This document shows positions 43,192-51,062 of a stretch of 64,000 nt of DNA, piece by piece (the stretch's first letter is position 1; each line of letters begins with the position of its first letter). The notes under the pieces are model-generated. The model did not search any database and was not told the origin of the DNA. It worked only from the letters and a program-made list of their open reading frames with translations. Source of the stretch: Mesorhizobium sp. M8A.F.Ca.ET.218.01.1.1. GTDB lineage: Bacteria; Pseudomonadota; Alphaproteobacteria; Rhizobiales; Rhizobiaceae. A program made the translations under genes and the position numbers. Location: NCBI RefSeq assembly GCF_004791165.1, contig NZ_SRUZ01000004.1:186001-250000 (forward strand), read 5' to 3'.

Positions 43192-44919
43192 ATGCGACGT
43201 CAATTTTTAACATCAACGACCGCCATTGTCCTGTTGCTCGGGGCAGGCAACGCCTATGCCGGGATGGACGAGGCGAAAGCGTTCCTGGACAAGGAGATCG
43301 GCCCGCTGTCGACGCTCTCGCGCGCCGACCAGGAAGCCGAGATGCAGTGGTTCATCGATGCCGCGAAGCCTTTCGCCGGCATGGACATCAAGGTGGTGTC
43401 GGAAACCATCGCCACCCACCAGTATGAATCGCAGGTGCTGGCGCCGGCCTTTACCGCCATCACCGGTATCAAGATCACGCACGACGTCATCCAGGAAGGC
43501 GACGTTGTCGAGAAGATCCAGACCCAGATGCAGACCGGCCAGAACCTCTATGACGGCTGGGTCAACGATTCCGACCTGATCGGCACCCACTGGCGCTACC
43601 AGCAGGTGCGTAACCTGACCGACTGGATGGCGGGCGAGGGCAAGGATGTCACCAATCCCAACCTCGACCTGAAGGATTTCATCGGCACCTCCTTCACCAC
43701 CGCTCCCGACAAGAAGCTCTACCAGCTGCCCGACCAGCAGTTCGCCAACCTCTACTGGTTCCGTTACGACTGGTTCAACGACGAGAAGAACAAGGCCGAC
43801 TTCAAGGCCAAATACGGCTACGACCTCGGCGTGCCGGTCAACTGGTCGGCCTATGAGGACATCGCCGAATTCTTCACCGGCCGCGAGATCGACGGCAAGA
43901 AGGTCTATGGCCACATGGACTATGGCAAAAAGGATCCGTCGCTCGGCTGGCGGTTCACCGATGCCTGGCTGTCGATGGCCGGCAATGGCGACAAGGGCCT
44001 GCCGAACGGCCTGCCCGTCGACGAATGGGGCATCAAGGTCGACGAGAATTCGCGTCCTGTCGGCTCCTGCACGGCGCGGGGCGGCGACACGAATGGACCG
44101 GCGGCCGTCTACTCGATCCAGAAGTACCTCGACTGGCTGAAGGCCTACGCGCCGGCCGAAGCGCAAGGCATGACCTTCTCGGAATCCGGCCCTGTGCCGG
44201 CGCAGGGCGCGGTCGCGCAGCAGATCTTCTGGTACACCGCCTTCACCGCTTCGATGGTCGACGCCGGCGCCAAGGCGGTGCTGAATGACGACGGCACGCC
44301 GAAGTGGCGCATGGCCCCGTCGCCGCACGGCGTCTACTGGAAGGACGGCATGAAGCTCGGCTATCAGGACGTCGGTTCCTGGACGCTGATGAAGTCGACG
44401 CCGACCGACCGCGCCAAGGCCGCATGGCTCTACGCGCAGTTCGTCACCTCGAAGACCGTGGACGTGAAGAAAAGCCATGTCGGCCTGACCTTCATCCGCG
44501 AGAGCACGATCCACGACAAGAGCTTCACCGAACGCGCGCCGAAGCTCGGCGGCCTGATCGAGTTCTACCGCTCGCCGGCCCGTGTCCAGTGGTCGCCGAC
44601 CGGCACCAACGTGCCTGACTATCCGAAGCTGGCACAGCTCTGGTGGCAGGCGATCGGCGATGCCTCGTCCGGCGCCAAGACGGCGCAGGAAGCGATGGAC
44701 TCGCTCTGCGGCGAGCAGGAAAAGGTCATGAGCCGCATCGAGAAGTCGGGCGTTCAGGGCGATATCGGCCCGAAGATGGCCGAAGAGCATGACCTCGCCT
44801 ACTGGAATGCCGACGCGGTCAAGAAGGGCAATCTCGCGCCTCAGTTGAAGATCGAGAACGAGAAGGAAAAGCCGATCACCATCAACTACGACGAACTGGT
44901 GAAGAGCTGGCAGAAGTGA
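43192..44919 (+). CDS. glpV: GlpV, glycerol ABC transporter substrate-binding protein
   Basis: A 575-residue periplasmic binding protein with a signal peptide (MRRQFLTSTTAIVLLLGAGN, cleavage after AYA). It is larger than most sugar-binding proteins, as are other GlpV proteins. Typical stretches are HDVIQEGDVVEKIQTQMQTG (core EGDVVEKIQTQMQTG) and YDGWVNDSDLIGTHWRY. It captures glycerol in the periplasm and delivers it to GlpPQ. A GGAGGAAACTA ribosome site precedes the ATG; the longer in-frame reading upstream covers glpU in another frame and is rejected. Confidence 0.93.
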   Translation: MRRQFLTSTTAIVLLLGAGNAYAGMDEAKAFLDKEIGPLSTLSRADQEAEMQWFIDAAKPFAGMDIKVVSETIATHQYESQVLAPAFTAITGIKITHDVIQEGDVVEKIQTQMQTGQNLYDGWVNDSDLIGTHWRYQQVRNLTDWMAGEGKDVTNPNLDLKDFIGTSFTTAPDKKLYQLPDQQFANLYWFRYDWFNDEKNKADFKAKYGYDLGVPVNWSAYEDIAEFFTGREIDGKKVYGHMDYGKKDPSLGWRFTDAWLSMAGNGDKGLPNGLPVDEWGIKVDENSRPVGSCTARGGDTNGPAAVYSIQKYLDWLKAYAPAEAQGMTFSESGPVPAQGAVAQQIFWYTAFTASMVDAGAKAVLNDDGTPKWRMAPSPHGVYWKDGMKLGYQDVGSWTLMKSTPTDRAKAAWLYAQFVTSKTVDVKKSHVGLTFIRESTIHDKSFTERAPKLGGLIEFYRSPARVQWSPTGTNVPDYPKLAQLWWQAIGDASSGAKTAQEAMDSLCGEQEKVMSRIEKSGVQGDIGPKMAEEHDLAYWNADAVKKGNLAPQLKIENEKEKPITINYDELVKSWQK

Positions 44920-44930
44920 GACTGTCCATG

Positions 44931-44946
44931 CGGGCGTTCGCGCCCG
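44931..44946 (+). promoter_or_regulatory. UUCG-tetraloop hairpin after glpV
   Basis: CGGGCG-TTCG-CGCCCG, 11 bases after the glpV stop. UUCG loops closed by C-G pairs are very stable; no T tract follows, so it probably protects the upstream message while letting transcription run into glpK. Confidence 0.5.
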
Positions 44947-45011
44947 TGTGAAATTGGGGGAGGCGGCGCGTTGCCGTCTCCCCTGTTTGTGTCGAGGCGG
45001 AGGACTTCGGA

Positions 45012-46502
45012 ATGAGTGGTTTTGTGCTGGCGATCGACCAGGGCACGACATCGACCCGGGCGATACTGTTCGATGACCGGATGAAGGTCGCGGGCACCGG
45101 CCAGAACGAATTCAGCCAGCATTATCCGGCGTCGGGCTGGGTCGAGCACGACCCGGAAGAAATCTGGGCAAGCGTCGTGACCACCGTGAAGGCCGCACTG
45201 AAAAAGGCCGGCCGTACGGCTGCTGATGTCGTGGCCATCGGCATCACCAACCAGCGCGAGACCGTCGTCGTCTGGGACAGGGCGACGGGCAAACCGGTCC
45301 ACAACGCCATCGTGTGGCAGGATCGGCGCACCGCACCGCTGTGCCAGAAGCTCAAGAAGCAGGGGCTCGAGAAGAAATTCACCCGCAAGACAGGGCTGCT
45401 GCTCGACCCCTATTTCTCGGGCACCAAGATCGCCTGGATGCTGGACAAGGTGAAAGGGGCAAGGCGGCGCGCCGGGAGAGGCGAATTGCTGGCGGGTACC
45501 ATCGACAGTTTTTTGATCTGGCGGCTGACCGGCGGCAAGGTTCATGCCACCGACGCCACCAACGCCTCACGCACGCTTGTCTACAATATCGAGAAGAATG
45601 CCTGGGATGAGGAACTGCTTTCCATCCTGCGCATCCCGGCCGCGATGCTGCCGGAGGTCAAGGATTGTTCTGATGATTATGGAATCACAGAGAAAAATCT
45701 GTTTGGCGCCGAGATAAGAATCCTCGGCGTTGCCGGCGACCAGCATGCCGCAACCATCGGGCAGGCCTGCTTCGAGCCGGGTATGATGAAATCCACCTAC
45801 GGCACCGGCTGTTTTGCGCTGCTCAACACCGGCAGCGATCTGGTGCGCTCGAAGAACCGGCTGTTGACGACCATTGCCTACCGGTTGAACGGCAAGACCA
45901 CCTATGCGCTGGAAGGCTCGATTTTCATTGCGGGTGCCGCGGTGCAATGGCTGCGGGACGGCATCAAGGTGATCGGCAAGGCCGAGCAGAGCGGCAAACT
46001 GGCTGCCGAGGCCGATCCGACGCAGAACGTCTATCTGGTTCCTGCTTTTGTCGGGCTTGGCGCGCCGCATTGGGACGCCGAGGCACGCGGCGCCATCTTC
46101 GGGCTGACCCGAAATTCCGGTCCTGCCGAGTTCGCCCGAGCGGCTTTGGAATCAGTCGCTTACCAGACCCGCGACCTGCTCGATGCCATGCACAAGGATT
46201 GGAAGGGCGCCAAGGCAAAGACCGTGCTCAGGGTCGATGGCGGCATGGTGGCGTCGGACTGGACCATGCAGCGCCTCGCCGACATCCTCGACGCGCCGGT
46301 CGATCGGCCGACAATCCTGGAGACGACCGCGCTGGGGGCGGCCTGGCTCGCCGGCTCGAAGGCGGGCGTGTGGCCCGCGGCGCAGGAGTTCGCGAAAAGC
46401 TGGGCGCTCGAGCGACGGTTCAAGCCTGATATGGACGCATCCAATCGTGCTGCGAAACTAGCAGGCTGGCGTGATGCAGTGCGCAGGACACTGAGCGCAT
46501 AA
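45012..46502 (+). CDS. glpK: GlpK, glycerol kinase
   Basis: A 496-residue FGGY-family kinase that phosphorylates glycerol with ATP, trapping it for GlpD. The N-terminus has [17 protein letters not shown]; later motifs are [41 protein letters not shown] and the ATP-site signature [15 protein letters not shown]. Length is standard. It lies 92 bases after glpV and is likely part of the same regulon, ending in a GC-rich hairpin. Confidence 0.96.
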   Translation: MSGFVLAIDQGTTSTRAILFDDRMKVAGTGQNEFSQHYPASGWVEHDPEEIWASVVTTVKAALKKAGRTAADVVAIGITNQRETVVVWDRATGKPVHNAIVWQDRRTAPLCQKLKKQGLEKKFTRKTGLLLDPYFSGTKIAWMLDKVKGARRRAGRGELLAGTIDSFLIWRLTGGKVHATDATNASRTLVYNIEKNAWDEELLSILRIPAAMLPEVKDCSDDYGITEKNLFGAEIRILGVAGDQHAATIGQACFEPGMMKSTYGTGCFALLNTGSDLVRSKNRLLTTIAYRLNGKTTYALEGSIFIAGAAVQWLRDGIKVIGKAEQSGKLAAEADPTQNVYLVPAFVGLGAPHWDAEARGAIFGLTRNSGPAEFARAALESVAYQTRDLLDAMHKDWKGAKAKTVLRVDGGMVASDWTMQRLADILDAPVDRPTILETTALGAAWLAGSKAGVWPAAQEFAKSWALERRFKPDMDASNRAAKLAGWRDAVRRTLSA

Positions 46503-46507
46503 AGGAA

Positions 46508-46533
46508 GGCCCGCGCCGTTTCCGACGCGGGCC
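46508..46533. terminator. hairpin between glpK and the convergent BA14K gene
   Basis: GGCCCGCG / CGCGGGCC with a 10-base loop, five bases after the glpK stop. It has no T tract on either strand, so its strength as a terminator is uncertain. Confidence 0.45.
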
Positions 46534-46574
46534 TGGAGCTCACACTTTCAGGCCACTCATACTCACTTTGGGGA

Positions 46575-47042
46575 TCAGTAAGGCGAACGGCACTCCCGAC
46601 GAGGGCCATTGTTCGGCTGGAAAGAGTTGTCCGAAGCGCGGTAGCTCCGATAATGATTGTAGCACCACTGCACATGGGCATTGCCTTCATAGACGCGGTT
46701 GTTCTCGTTGACGATCGCGCCGGTGATCAGGGCGCCAGTCGCGAAGGCAGCGAGCGGGAACCAGTAATCGCCATGACGGCGGTAGCCGGGGTGATATTCC
46801 CGATAGCCGCGATGACCATTCCAATACATGTCACCGTTGCGACTGAAGCTGCGATTGCGCGAGAAATTGCGGTCGAAGGAGCGGTTTCTCCTCCACTCCC
46901 GATATTGCACTGTCTGCACCTCCGGCGTTGCCGCCTGGGACAAAGGCACGTAGGCGGGCTGGGCGTTGACCGGAACCACCTCCGCCGCGACGAATGTGGC
47001 GGAAAGCGTGGCGGCAAGCAGGCCCGTTGTGATTCTATTCAT
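46575..47042 (-). CDS. BA14K-family exported protein
   Basis: A 155-residue protein with a signal peptide ([19 protein letters not shown] near the N-terminus), a middle rich in Arg, Asn, Phe and Ser ([18 protein letters not shown]), one hydrophobic segment ([19 protein letters not shown]) and the C-terminal BA14K domain: [21 protein letters not shown] with two cysteines (core [12 protein letters not shown]...CRSPY). BA14K was described in Brucella as an immunoreactive, lectin-like protein. It probably sits in the cell envelope. GAGGAGAAG precedes the start. Confidence 0.88.
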   Translation of the reverse strand: MNRITTGLLAATLSATFVAAEVVPVNAQPAYVPLSQAATPEVQTVQYREWRRNRSFDRNFSRNRSFSRNGDMYWNGHRGYREYHPGYRRHGDYWFPLAAFATGALITGAIVNENNRVYEGNAHVQWCYNHYRSYRASDNSFQPNNGPRRECRSPY

Positions 47043-47300
47043 TGGTCTTCTCCTCGGGGGTTTGGCGTACGTCCCTTTGGCGAAAAACGATGGTGCGTCG
47101 GATTTGTTCCGCCGTGTTGGCAGCCGCTGCCCGACCGAAACCAAATCCGCCGGGCTGCTCACCTCAGCCCGGGGAACAAAAGCAAGGGGCAGCGACTTAG
47201 GGCAAAGAGCGGGTTTGGAACCCATCTTTTCCGGTTGACCGGTCGCGGCACTCTCCCTATGTTCCGCGCAATTTCGGGGGCGGCCTTTTCGAGCCCGCGG

Positions 47301-47376
47301 GAGCGCGTAGCTCAGCCGGTAGAGCAACTGACTTTTAATCAGTAGGTCTCGGGTTCGAACCCCGACGCGCTCACCA
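47301..47376 (+). tRNA. tRNA-Lys (anticodon UUU)
   Basis: A full 76-base tRNA: acceptor stem GAGCGCG/CGCGCTC, D-arm with AGCTCAGCCGGTAGAGC, anticodon arm ACTGA-CTTTTAA-TCAGT giving UUU, T-arm with GGTTCGAACC, discriminator A and encoded CCA. Its 3' half is the likely attachment site of the adjoining prophage. Confidence 0.97.
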
Positions 47377-47441
47377 CAGTTTCACGTGGAACATCAAGCA
47401 CTTGGCATTTTGGCTGATAGAACAGAGCCGGAACCGTGCGA

Positions 47442-47479
47442 GAAAAAAACGGCCGTGCGAGATATTTTTCTCGCACGGC
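47442..47479 (-). terminator. strong rho-independent terminator at the end of the prophage left operon
   Basis: GCCGTGCGAGA (47452-47462) pairs over 11 bases with TCTCGCACGGC (47469-47479). Read on the minus strand the stem is followed by CG and seven T. A third copy of the arm word (CCGTGCGAGA, 47434-47443) lies just beyond the T tract and could pair instead. Confidence 0.8.
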
Positions 47480-47495
47480 TGTTCCGCTATCGTTC

Positions 47496-47711
47496 CTATG
47501 CCGCGTGGCGCAGGATTCGGGTGACGTCTCGATCCGCGTCCCTGATCTTGTCCAGGGCGGTGTAGCAGAGCGTCACCGCCGAGTGGCGCAACAGCTCGTG
47601 CTGGTGGTCCTCGACGTTTTCGGAAATGAAGATGAGGGCGTTTAGTAGGTCTCTCATCTCCGCTAGCTGCTGGTCGATACGGTTGACCGCATCTTCTTGA
47701 TGTCTATGCAC
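47496..47711 (-). CDS. hypothetical prophage protein, 71 residues
   Basis: A soluble, helical, charged protein: VNRIDQQLAEMRDLLNALIF and CYTALDKIRDADRDVTRILRH look like amphipathic helices. It begins with GTG and overlaps the preceding frame by eight bases. No known domain. It is the last gene before the left-end terminator. Confidence 0.5.
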   Translation of the reverse strand: MHRHQEDAVNRIDQQLAEMRDLLNALIFISENVEDHQHELLRHSAVTLCYTALDKIRDADRDVTRILRHAA

Positions 47712-47925
47712 TGCACTGGCTTCCCGTGATGTTGGCGCACGCCGGCCTCTCTGACGGCCGGCGCTGGCTGGTTGGGGGAACCGAACTTAAAACCTCCTTG
47801 CGAAATATTTGCCGCTCCTTCCCGTCCCTCACAGGAAGCCGCATGACCCCGCCGCTGGTCTTGCCCGGCCCGCTTCTGTGGCGGGTTGCCCATAGGGTAA
47901 CGACATAACCGGTTGTATCAATCAC
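47704..47925 (-). CDS. doubtful hypothetical prophage protein, 73 residues
   Basis: A frame starting MIDTTGYVVTLWATRHRSG whose stop overlaps the GTG of the next gene (GTGCATAG). The product is basic and Pro/Ser-rich with no recognisable domain. A second frame of similar length overlaps it (47663-47893), so the true gene here, if any, is unclear. Confidence 0.28.
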   Translation of the reverse strand: MIDTTGYVVTLWATRHRSGPGKTSGGVMRLPVRDGKERQIFRKEVLSSVPPTSQRRPSERPACANITGSQCSA

Positions 47926-47971
47926 CTAAGTGTTACCGGGTGTTGCGCCATGTGATTAGCGGGGATAAGCA

Positions 47972-48007
47972 GGCCCACATGTGGGCCATCCGGCCCATGC
48001 GTGGCCG
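47972..48007. promoter_or_regulatory. tandem palindromic operators before the Arc-like gene
   Basis: GGCCCACATGTGGGCC (47972-47987) is a perfect 16-base palindrome, and CGGCCCATGCGTGGCCG (47991-48007) is a related one with symmetric CGGCC/GGCCG ends. Their centres are about 19-20 bases apart. Ribbon-helix-helix repressors bind such tandem sites, and an Arc-like gene starts 40 bases downstream. Confidence 0.6.
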
Positions 48008-48046
48008 CATTTCTCGCTGTTAAGGATTGCGCCATAAGAGCGGGCA

Positions 48047-48250
48047 ATGCCCGAACAGACCATCACCTTGCATGCCCGCATTCCGGCCGCGCTGATGAAG
48101 CGGCTGAAGATCGCCGCCGCTGAAAACGGCCGCAGCCAGAACGGCGAATTGCTGGCTCGCCTGGCGACGTCCTTCGAGCTTGACGGACCCGACCGCGCCC
48201 AGGCGCTGGCGCTGGTCAACCAGTTGGCGGCGCTGCTGGAAAAGCCGTAG
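48047..48250 (+). CDS. Arc-like ribbon-helix-helix DNA-binding protein
   Basis: A 67-residue protein beginning MPEQTITLHARIPAALMKRL, a beta-strand then helix A, followed by KIAAAENGRSQNGELLARL, the second helix with the Arc-type SQNGELLARL pattern (compare Arc SVNSEIYQRV). It should bind DNA as a dimer, probably at the palindromes 40 bases upstream, and regulate itself and the left-arm genes. It is the only plus-strand gene in the left arm and overlaps the tail of the convergent 94-residue gene. Confidence 0.75.
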   Translation: MPEQTITLHARIPAALMKRLKIAAAENGRSQNGELLARLATSFELDGPDRAQALALVNQLAALLEKP

Positions 48251-48500
48251 CGAGATAGCAGCCGACGACAGTGAAGTGGTTGCGCACGGTGTTGCCGCAA
48301 GGCATGCAGCGCAGATGCCGCTGGCCGACAAAGCGCAGCTGCTCGCCGCCGCCCCAGCGCCGCTCGATGCGGTGGCGATCGACCGGGCCGACATGGCCGC
48401 AGACCAGGCAGCGGCCGCCGAGAATGTAGGCCGGCGGGATGTCGCGAAAGCTGATCGCATAATAGGCCTTGCCGGGCACGGCATCGAAGAGCGGATCCAT
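48216..48500 (-). CDS. zinc-ribbon-like hypothetical prophage protein, 94 residues
   Basis: The protein carries two CxxC pairs (CLVCGHVG near residue 31 and RCMPCGN near 64), spaced like a zinc ribbon. The region between them is basic and Gly-rich (RHRIERRWGGGEQLRF). No catalytic motif. Its 3' end overlaps the convergent Arc-like gene by 35 bases. It lies 57 bases after the 55-residue gene of the integrase-linked operon. Confidence 0.6.
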   Translation of the reverse strand: MDPLFDAVPGKAYYAISFRDIPPAYILGGRCLVCGHVGPVDRHRIERRWGGGEQLRFVGQRHLRCMPCGNTVRNHFTVVGCYLATAFPAAPPTG

Positions 48501-48557
48501 CGTTCCGATTTCGTTCCGCGCGGCGATGGCGTCAAGCGGGCAAGGAAAATATTCCGG

Positions 48558-48725
48558 CTAGCTCCCCTGGCTGATGGCGAGGAAGCGGGCAAGGTCGGCC
48601 TGCTTCTTCGGCAGCTTGCGGGCCTTGCCGTCCTTCCAGAGGTAGACGGTGTGCCAGCCATCGGTGGAATAGTAGACGCGACCGTCGACCATTTCGACCG
48701 TCTCGGCGCCAGCGGGGATTTTCAT
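48558..48725 (-). CDS. hypothetical prophage protein, 55 residues
   Basis: A short frame whose ATG overlaps the stop of the preceding gene (ATGA). Product MKIPAGAETVEMVDGRVYYS at the start and KKQADLARFLAISQGS at the end: a small beta part with Trp residues and a basic helical tail. No known function; the overlap shows it belongs to the integrase operon. Confidence 0.6.
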   Translation of the reverse strand: MKIPAGAETVEMVDGRVYYSTDGWHTVYLWKDGKARKLPKKQADLARFLAISQGS

Positions 48726-49030
48726 TTGCTGATTTTCACCGATGACGACATGGGAACGATGACGTTCATCATGGCATCGAGCCGCAGCTGCTCGAGCACG
48801 AAGATTTCCTCGGCTGTCCAGCCATCAGGTCCGCGCGGCGGCAAGCCCATGTCCCGGCGGTCGCGATCGGTGATGATCTCCACCCCATGCTGATGAAACA
48901 CGTTCAACATGCGGTCAAAAGCTTCATGCTGGCAGTTGTGAGGGATGAAGTCGCGGATCTCCCTCCACACGGTATTGGCGACCGACATAGCGCGATTCAT
49001 CCGGTGTTCTAGGCGCGGTTCCTCGCTCAT
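48722..49030 (-). CDS. hypothetical prophage protein, 102 residues
   Basis: A helical, soluble protein: RMNRAMSVANTVWREIRDFI, AFDRMLNVFHQHGVEIITD and WTAEEIFVLEQLRLDAMMNV are its main stretches. No cysteine pair, signal or catalytic motif. It overlaps its neighbours on both sides by four bases. Function unknown. Confidence 0.62.
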   Translation of the reverse strand: MSEEPRLEHRMNRAMSVANTVWREIRDFIPHNCQHEAFDRMLNVFHQHGVEIITDRDRRDMGLPPRGPDGWTAEEIFVLEQLRLDAMMNVIVPMSSSVKISK

Positions 49031-49272
49031 AGTCCAATCTCCGTTTCGCCGATGTCGCGGCGCGCCTGCGCGATCGTACGGCGATAGGACTCAACCATCT
49101 CGGTGTTGAGTGTCGCAGCAACCACCTTGGCGGCGCCTTCCGTCGAAAAGCTCTGGTCGATCTGCTCAATGTGTCGCCCAGCCGGATGACTGTCGTCTAG
49201 GCGTCGCGCCAGCACAAAGGATTTGCGATCGGCTGACGGCATCACCTGCCAAAGCGGAACATCGATTTTCAC
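49027..49272 (-). CDS. hypothetical prophage protein, 81 residues, sharing its C-terminal tail with the integrase
   Basis: It starts with GTG overlapping the integrase stop (GTGA): MKIDVPLWQVMPSADRKSFV. A central helical part (AAKVVAATLNTEMVESYRRT) leads to the tail GETEIGL, identical to the last seven residues of the integrase and encoded by the same 18 bases. The body resembles small phage proteins of unknown role; it could be a directionality factor, given its position, but no HTH is evident. Confidence 0.62.
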   Translation of the reverse strand: MKIDVPLWQVMPSADRKSFVLARRLDDSHPAGRHIEQIDQSFSTEGAAKVVAATLNTEMVESYRRTIAQARRDIGETEIGL

Positions 49273-49293
49273 AGCCCAATCTCCGTTTCGCCG
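49034..49293. repeat. 18-base direct repeat at the 3' ends of two adjacent genes
   Basis: CCAATCTCCGTTTCGCCG occurs at 49034-49051 and again at 49276-49293, 242 bases apart. Both copies encode the same C-terminal residues (GETEIGL) of two different proteins, the integrase and the 81-residue protein. Confidence 0.85.
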
Positions 49294-50627
49294 TCGGCTT
49301 CGTGCCAAGCGATCATCTTGCGGATCGCCTCGTCGGCCATTTCTGGGTGCCGCGCCAGATAGTGTTTCAGGATGCGCGTGGCGCTGTCGAAGCTGTGCCC
49401 GGTGATCGAGCAGATTTCGGGCACGGTGGCGCCGGCCAGCGCCAGCCAGGTCACGGCGGTGTCGCGCAGGTCCGGCTCGATGAAATCCTTGAGCGTCGGG
49501 CAAGGCTTGATCAGCCAGTCGACGCCGTTCTCCGCGCGGATACCGCGCACGGCCATGTCGCGCACCTCGGCGAAGCGGTGGCTGTAGACCTGGCCCTGAT
49601 AGGTCTGCCACAGGCATTTCTCAAAACGCTTGTCGACCAGCTCGTTGAGGATGATGCGGGCAAAGCGGCGCTCGATCGCGGCGCGTTCCTCCGGCGTCTC
49701 GGCGCCCAGCAGGGCTTCGGCGCGCGCGGCGGCGCGGCGCAGTTTCGAGGCGGCAAGCCGCTTTTCCAGCTCGGGCGCCTCGCGGATGGCGACGACGGCG
49801 CCGGTCTTGGCCTGGCGGAACACGCGGCGCTTGTTCAACAGGCCGCGATCCTCCAGCGCCAGCCGGTCGCCCTGGCGCTGGCCGGTCCAGACGCCAAGCA
49901 GCGTCATGTCGCCGACCTCGTGCCAGCCGACATGGTCGGCAACGGCCACAAGCGTCTCGATCTCGGTGCGGGTGCCGAAGCGCACGCGCGGCGGCGGCGT
50001 CGCCATGCCGAGATCCTGCGCCGGGTTGACGCCGCCGTTCATGCGGAATTTCGTCTTGCCGCGCCGCTTGGCCCAGCCCAGCGCCACCGACAGCGTGGCG
50101 ATCGTGCCGCGCGCCGTGGCGAGGCCGCGCGACGCGACCAGCTCTTCATAGACGCCGAAGACGATGGCCTGCTCCAGCGCGTCGACCGGCGAGGCCCACA
50201 GGTCCGGGTGGTCGTTCTCGATGACGCGTGCCTTCTGCTTGAAATCCACGATCGACTTCGGCGCATAGACGATGCGCGCCGCCACCTGGCGCCGGCGCAG
50301 TTCGGCATCATGCGGCAGCTTGAACTTTGGCGAGCGATACCAGTCCTCGAACATCTGGCCGACCGTGAACAGCGCCGGCCTGCCGTAGCGGGGTGCTGCG
50401 ATCGCGGTTGCCGTCTTCGGCTTCTCCTGCTCGGCCTTGCGGGCGGCCGCCAACGTCTTGCAGAAGGCATCGGACCAATCCACGGCCTCGCCGCGGCTGA
50501 ACCAACGGCCGTCCGCGTGGCGCAAGTCATTGGCCTGGTGGCCGGCGGCGCGCAGCTGCGGCCCTGGCGAAAAGCGCGGCCGGCCATCGCGCCATGCGAC
50601 GTGGGGATGCGATGTGAACTTGGGCAT
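49269..50627 (-). CDS. int: tyrosine recombinase (prophage integrase)
   Basis: A 452-residue phage-type integrase. The N-terminal arm-binding and core-binding regions span about 1-215. In the catalytic domain Arg251 (TGQRQGD), Lys274, Arg388 (PDLRDT), His411 (ITGHSF) and the nucleophile Tyr423 (KHYLAR) are present. The His of the usual HxxR motif is Pro385 here, a variation I have also seen described for other family members. It would integrate the phage at the tRNA-Lys gene 1.9 kb away. Confidence 0.93.
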   Translation of the reverse strand: MPKFTSHPHVAWRDGRPRFSPGPQLRAAGHQANDLRHADGRWFSRGEAVDWSDAFCKTLAAARKAEQEKPKTATAIAAPRYGRPALFTVGQMFEDWYRSPKFKLPHDAELRRRQVAARIVYAPKSIVDFKQKARVIENDHPDLWASPVDALEQAIVFGVYEELVASRGLATARGTIATLSVALGWAKRRGKTKFRMNGGVNPAQDLGMATPPPRVRFGTRTEIETLVAVADHVGWHEVGDMTLLGVWTGQRQGDRLALEDRGLLNKRRVFRQAKTGAVVAIREAPELEKRLAASKLRRAAARAEALLGAETPEERAAIERRFARIILNELVDKRFEKCLWQTYQGQVYSHRFAEVRDMAVRGIRAENGVDWLIKPCPTLKDFIEPDLRDTAVTWLALAGATVPEICSITGHSFDSATRILKHYLARHPEMADEAIRKMIAWHEADGETEIGL

Positions 50628-50685
50628 GGTGTGGCTCCTACACGCGCGAGGGTGAATCGCGCCGGCGGGTTTGTCAAAGGCGGCT

Positions 50686-50892
50686 TCAGTCCGGCTCGTA
50701 AGGGAACGTCGTCACCGGACCGTCGCTCGGCTCGCCTGTGTCGAGATAGACCACGGGCGCGCCCTCCAGGCAGGCGGCATGGCAGGTGCCTAGCTCGATG
50801 TCCGTGGCGCAGCTGTCACCGGCCGAAAATCCAACCAGGCAAACCGGGCAAAGGTCCAGCCTGTGCAATGCGATCCGCGTTCCCGATTTCAT
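50686..50892 (-). CDS. Cys-rich hypothetical prophage protein, 68 residues
   Basis: Begins MKSGTRIALHRLDLCPVCLVG and contains CPVC, a Cys at about 29 and HAACLEG, a spacing that could bind one zinc. The C-terminal half is acidic and Pro-rich (GEPSDGPVTTFPYEPD). AGGAGA precedes the start. It lies 58 bases before the integrase start, on the same strand. Confidence 0.62.
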   Translation of the reverse strand: MKSGTRIALHRLDLCPVCLVGFSAGDSCATDIELGTCHAACLEGAPVVYLDTGEPSDGPVTTFPYEPD

Positions 50893-50904
50893 ACTGCTCT
50901 CCTG

Positions 50905-50941
50905 AAAAAAATACGCCGGGCGCCATTCACGGCCGCCCGGC
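50905..50941 (-). terminator. rho-independent terminator of the excisionase-like operon
   Basis: GCCGGGCG / CGCCCGGC with an 11-base loop; on the minus strand the stem is followed by GTA and seven T. It lies after the operon 51765-51063 and just before the 68-residue gene. Confidence 0.8.
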
Positions 50942-50986
50942 AGGTTGCGCCCTCGACCGACAGGAAGGGGCGGTTCGTGAATTCAG

Positions 50987-51057
50987 GCCCGGCGGGTACG
51001 CATGGGGAGGGAACAATCCCGCCGGGCTTGGCCGGCCGCTGGGGGGAAGCGGCCGGC
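50987..51057. repeat. two further perfect GC-rich hairpins
   Basis: GCCCGGCGGG (50987-50996) pairs with CCCGCCGGGC (51018-51027), and GCCGGCCGC (51031-51039) pairs with GCGGCCGGC (51049-51057). Both lie between the 47-residue gene and the terminator, so three strong hairpins stand in a row. Confidence 0.75.
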
Positions 51058-51062
51058 GGGGT

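Noticed and set aside
43213..45051. 612-codon minus-strand frame opposite glpV
   Set aside because: Antisense shadow of the glycerol-binding protein gene.
47663..47893. Second 76-codon minus-strand frame at the left end of the phage
   Set aside because: It overlaps the 73-codon frame and has no better evidence; at most one is real.
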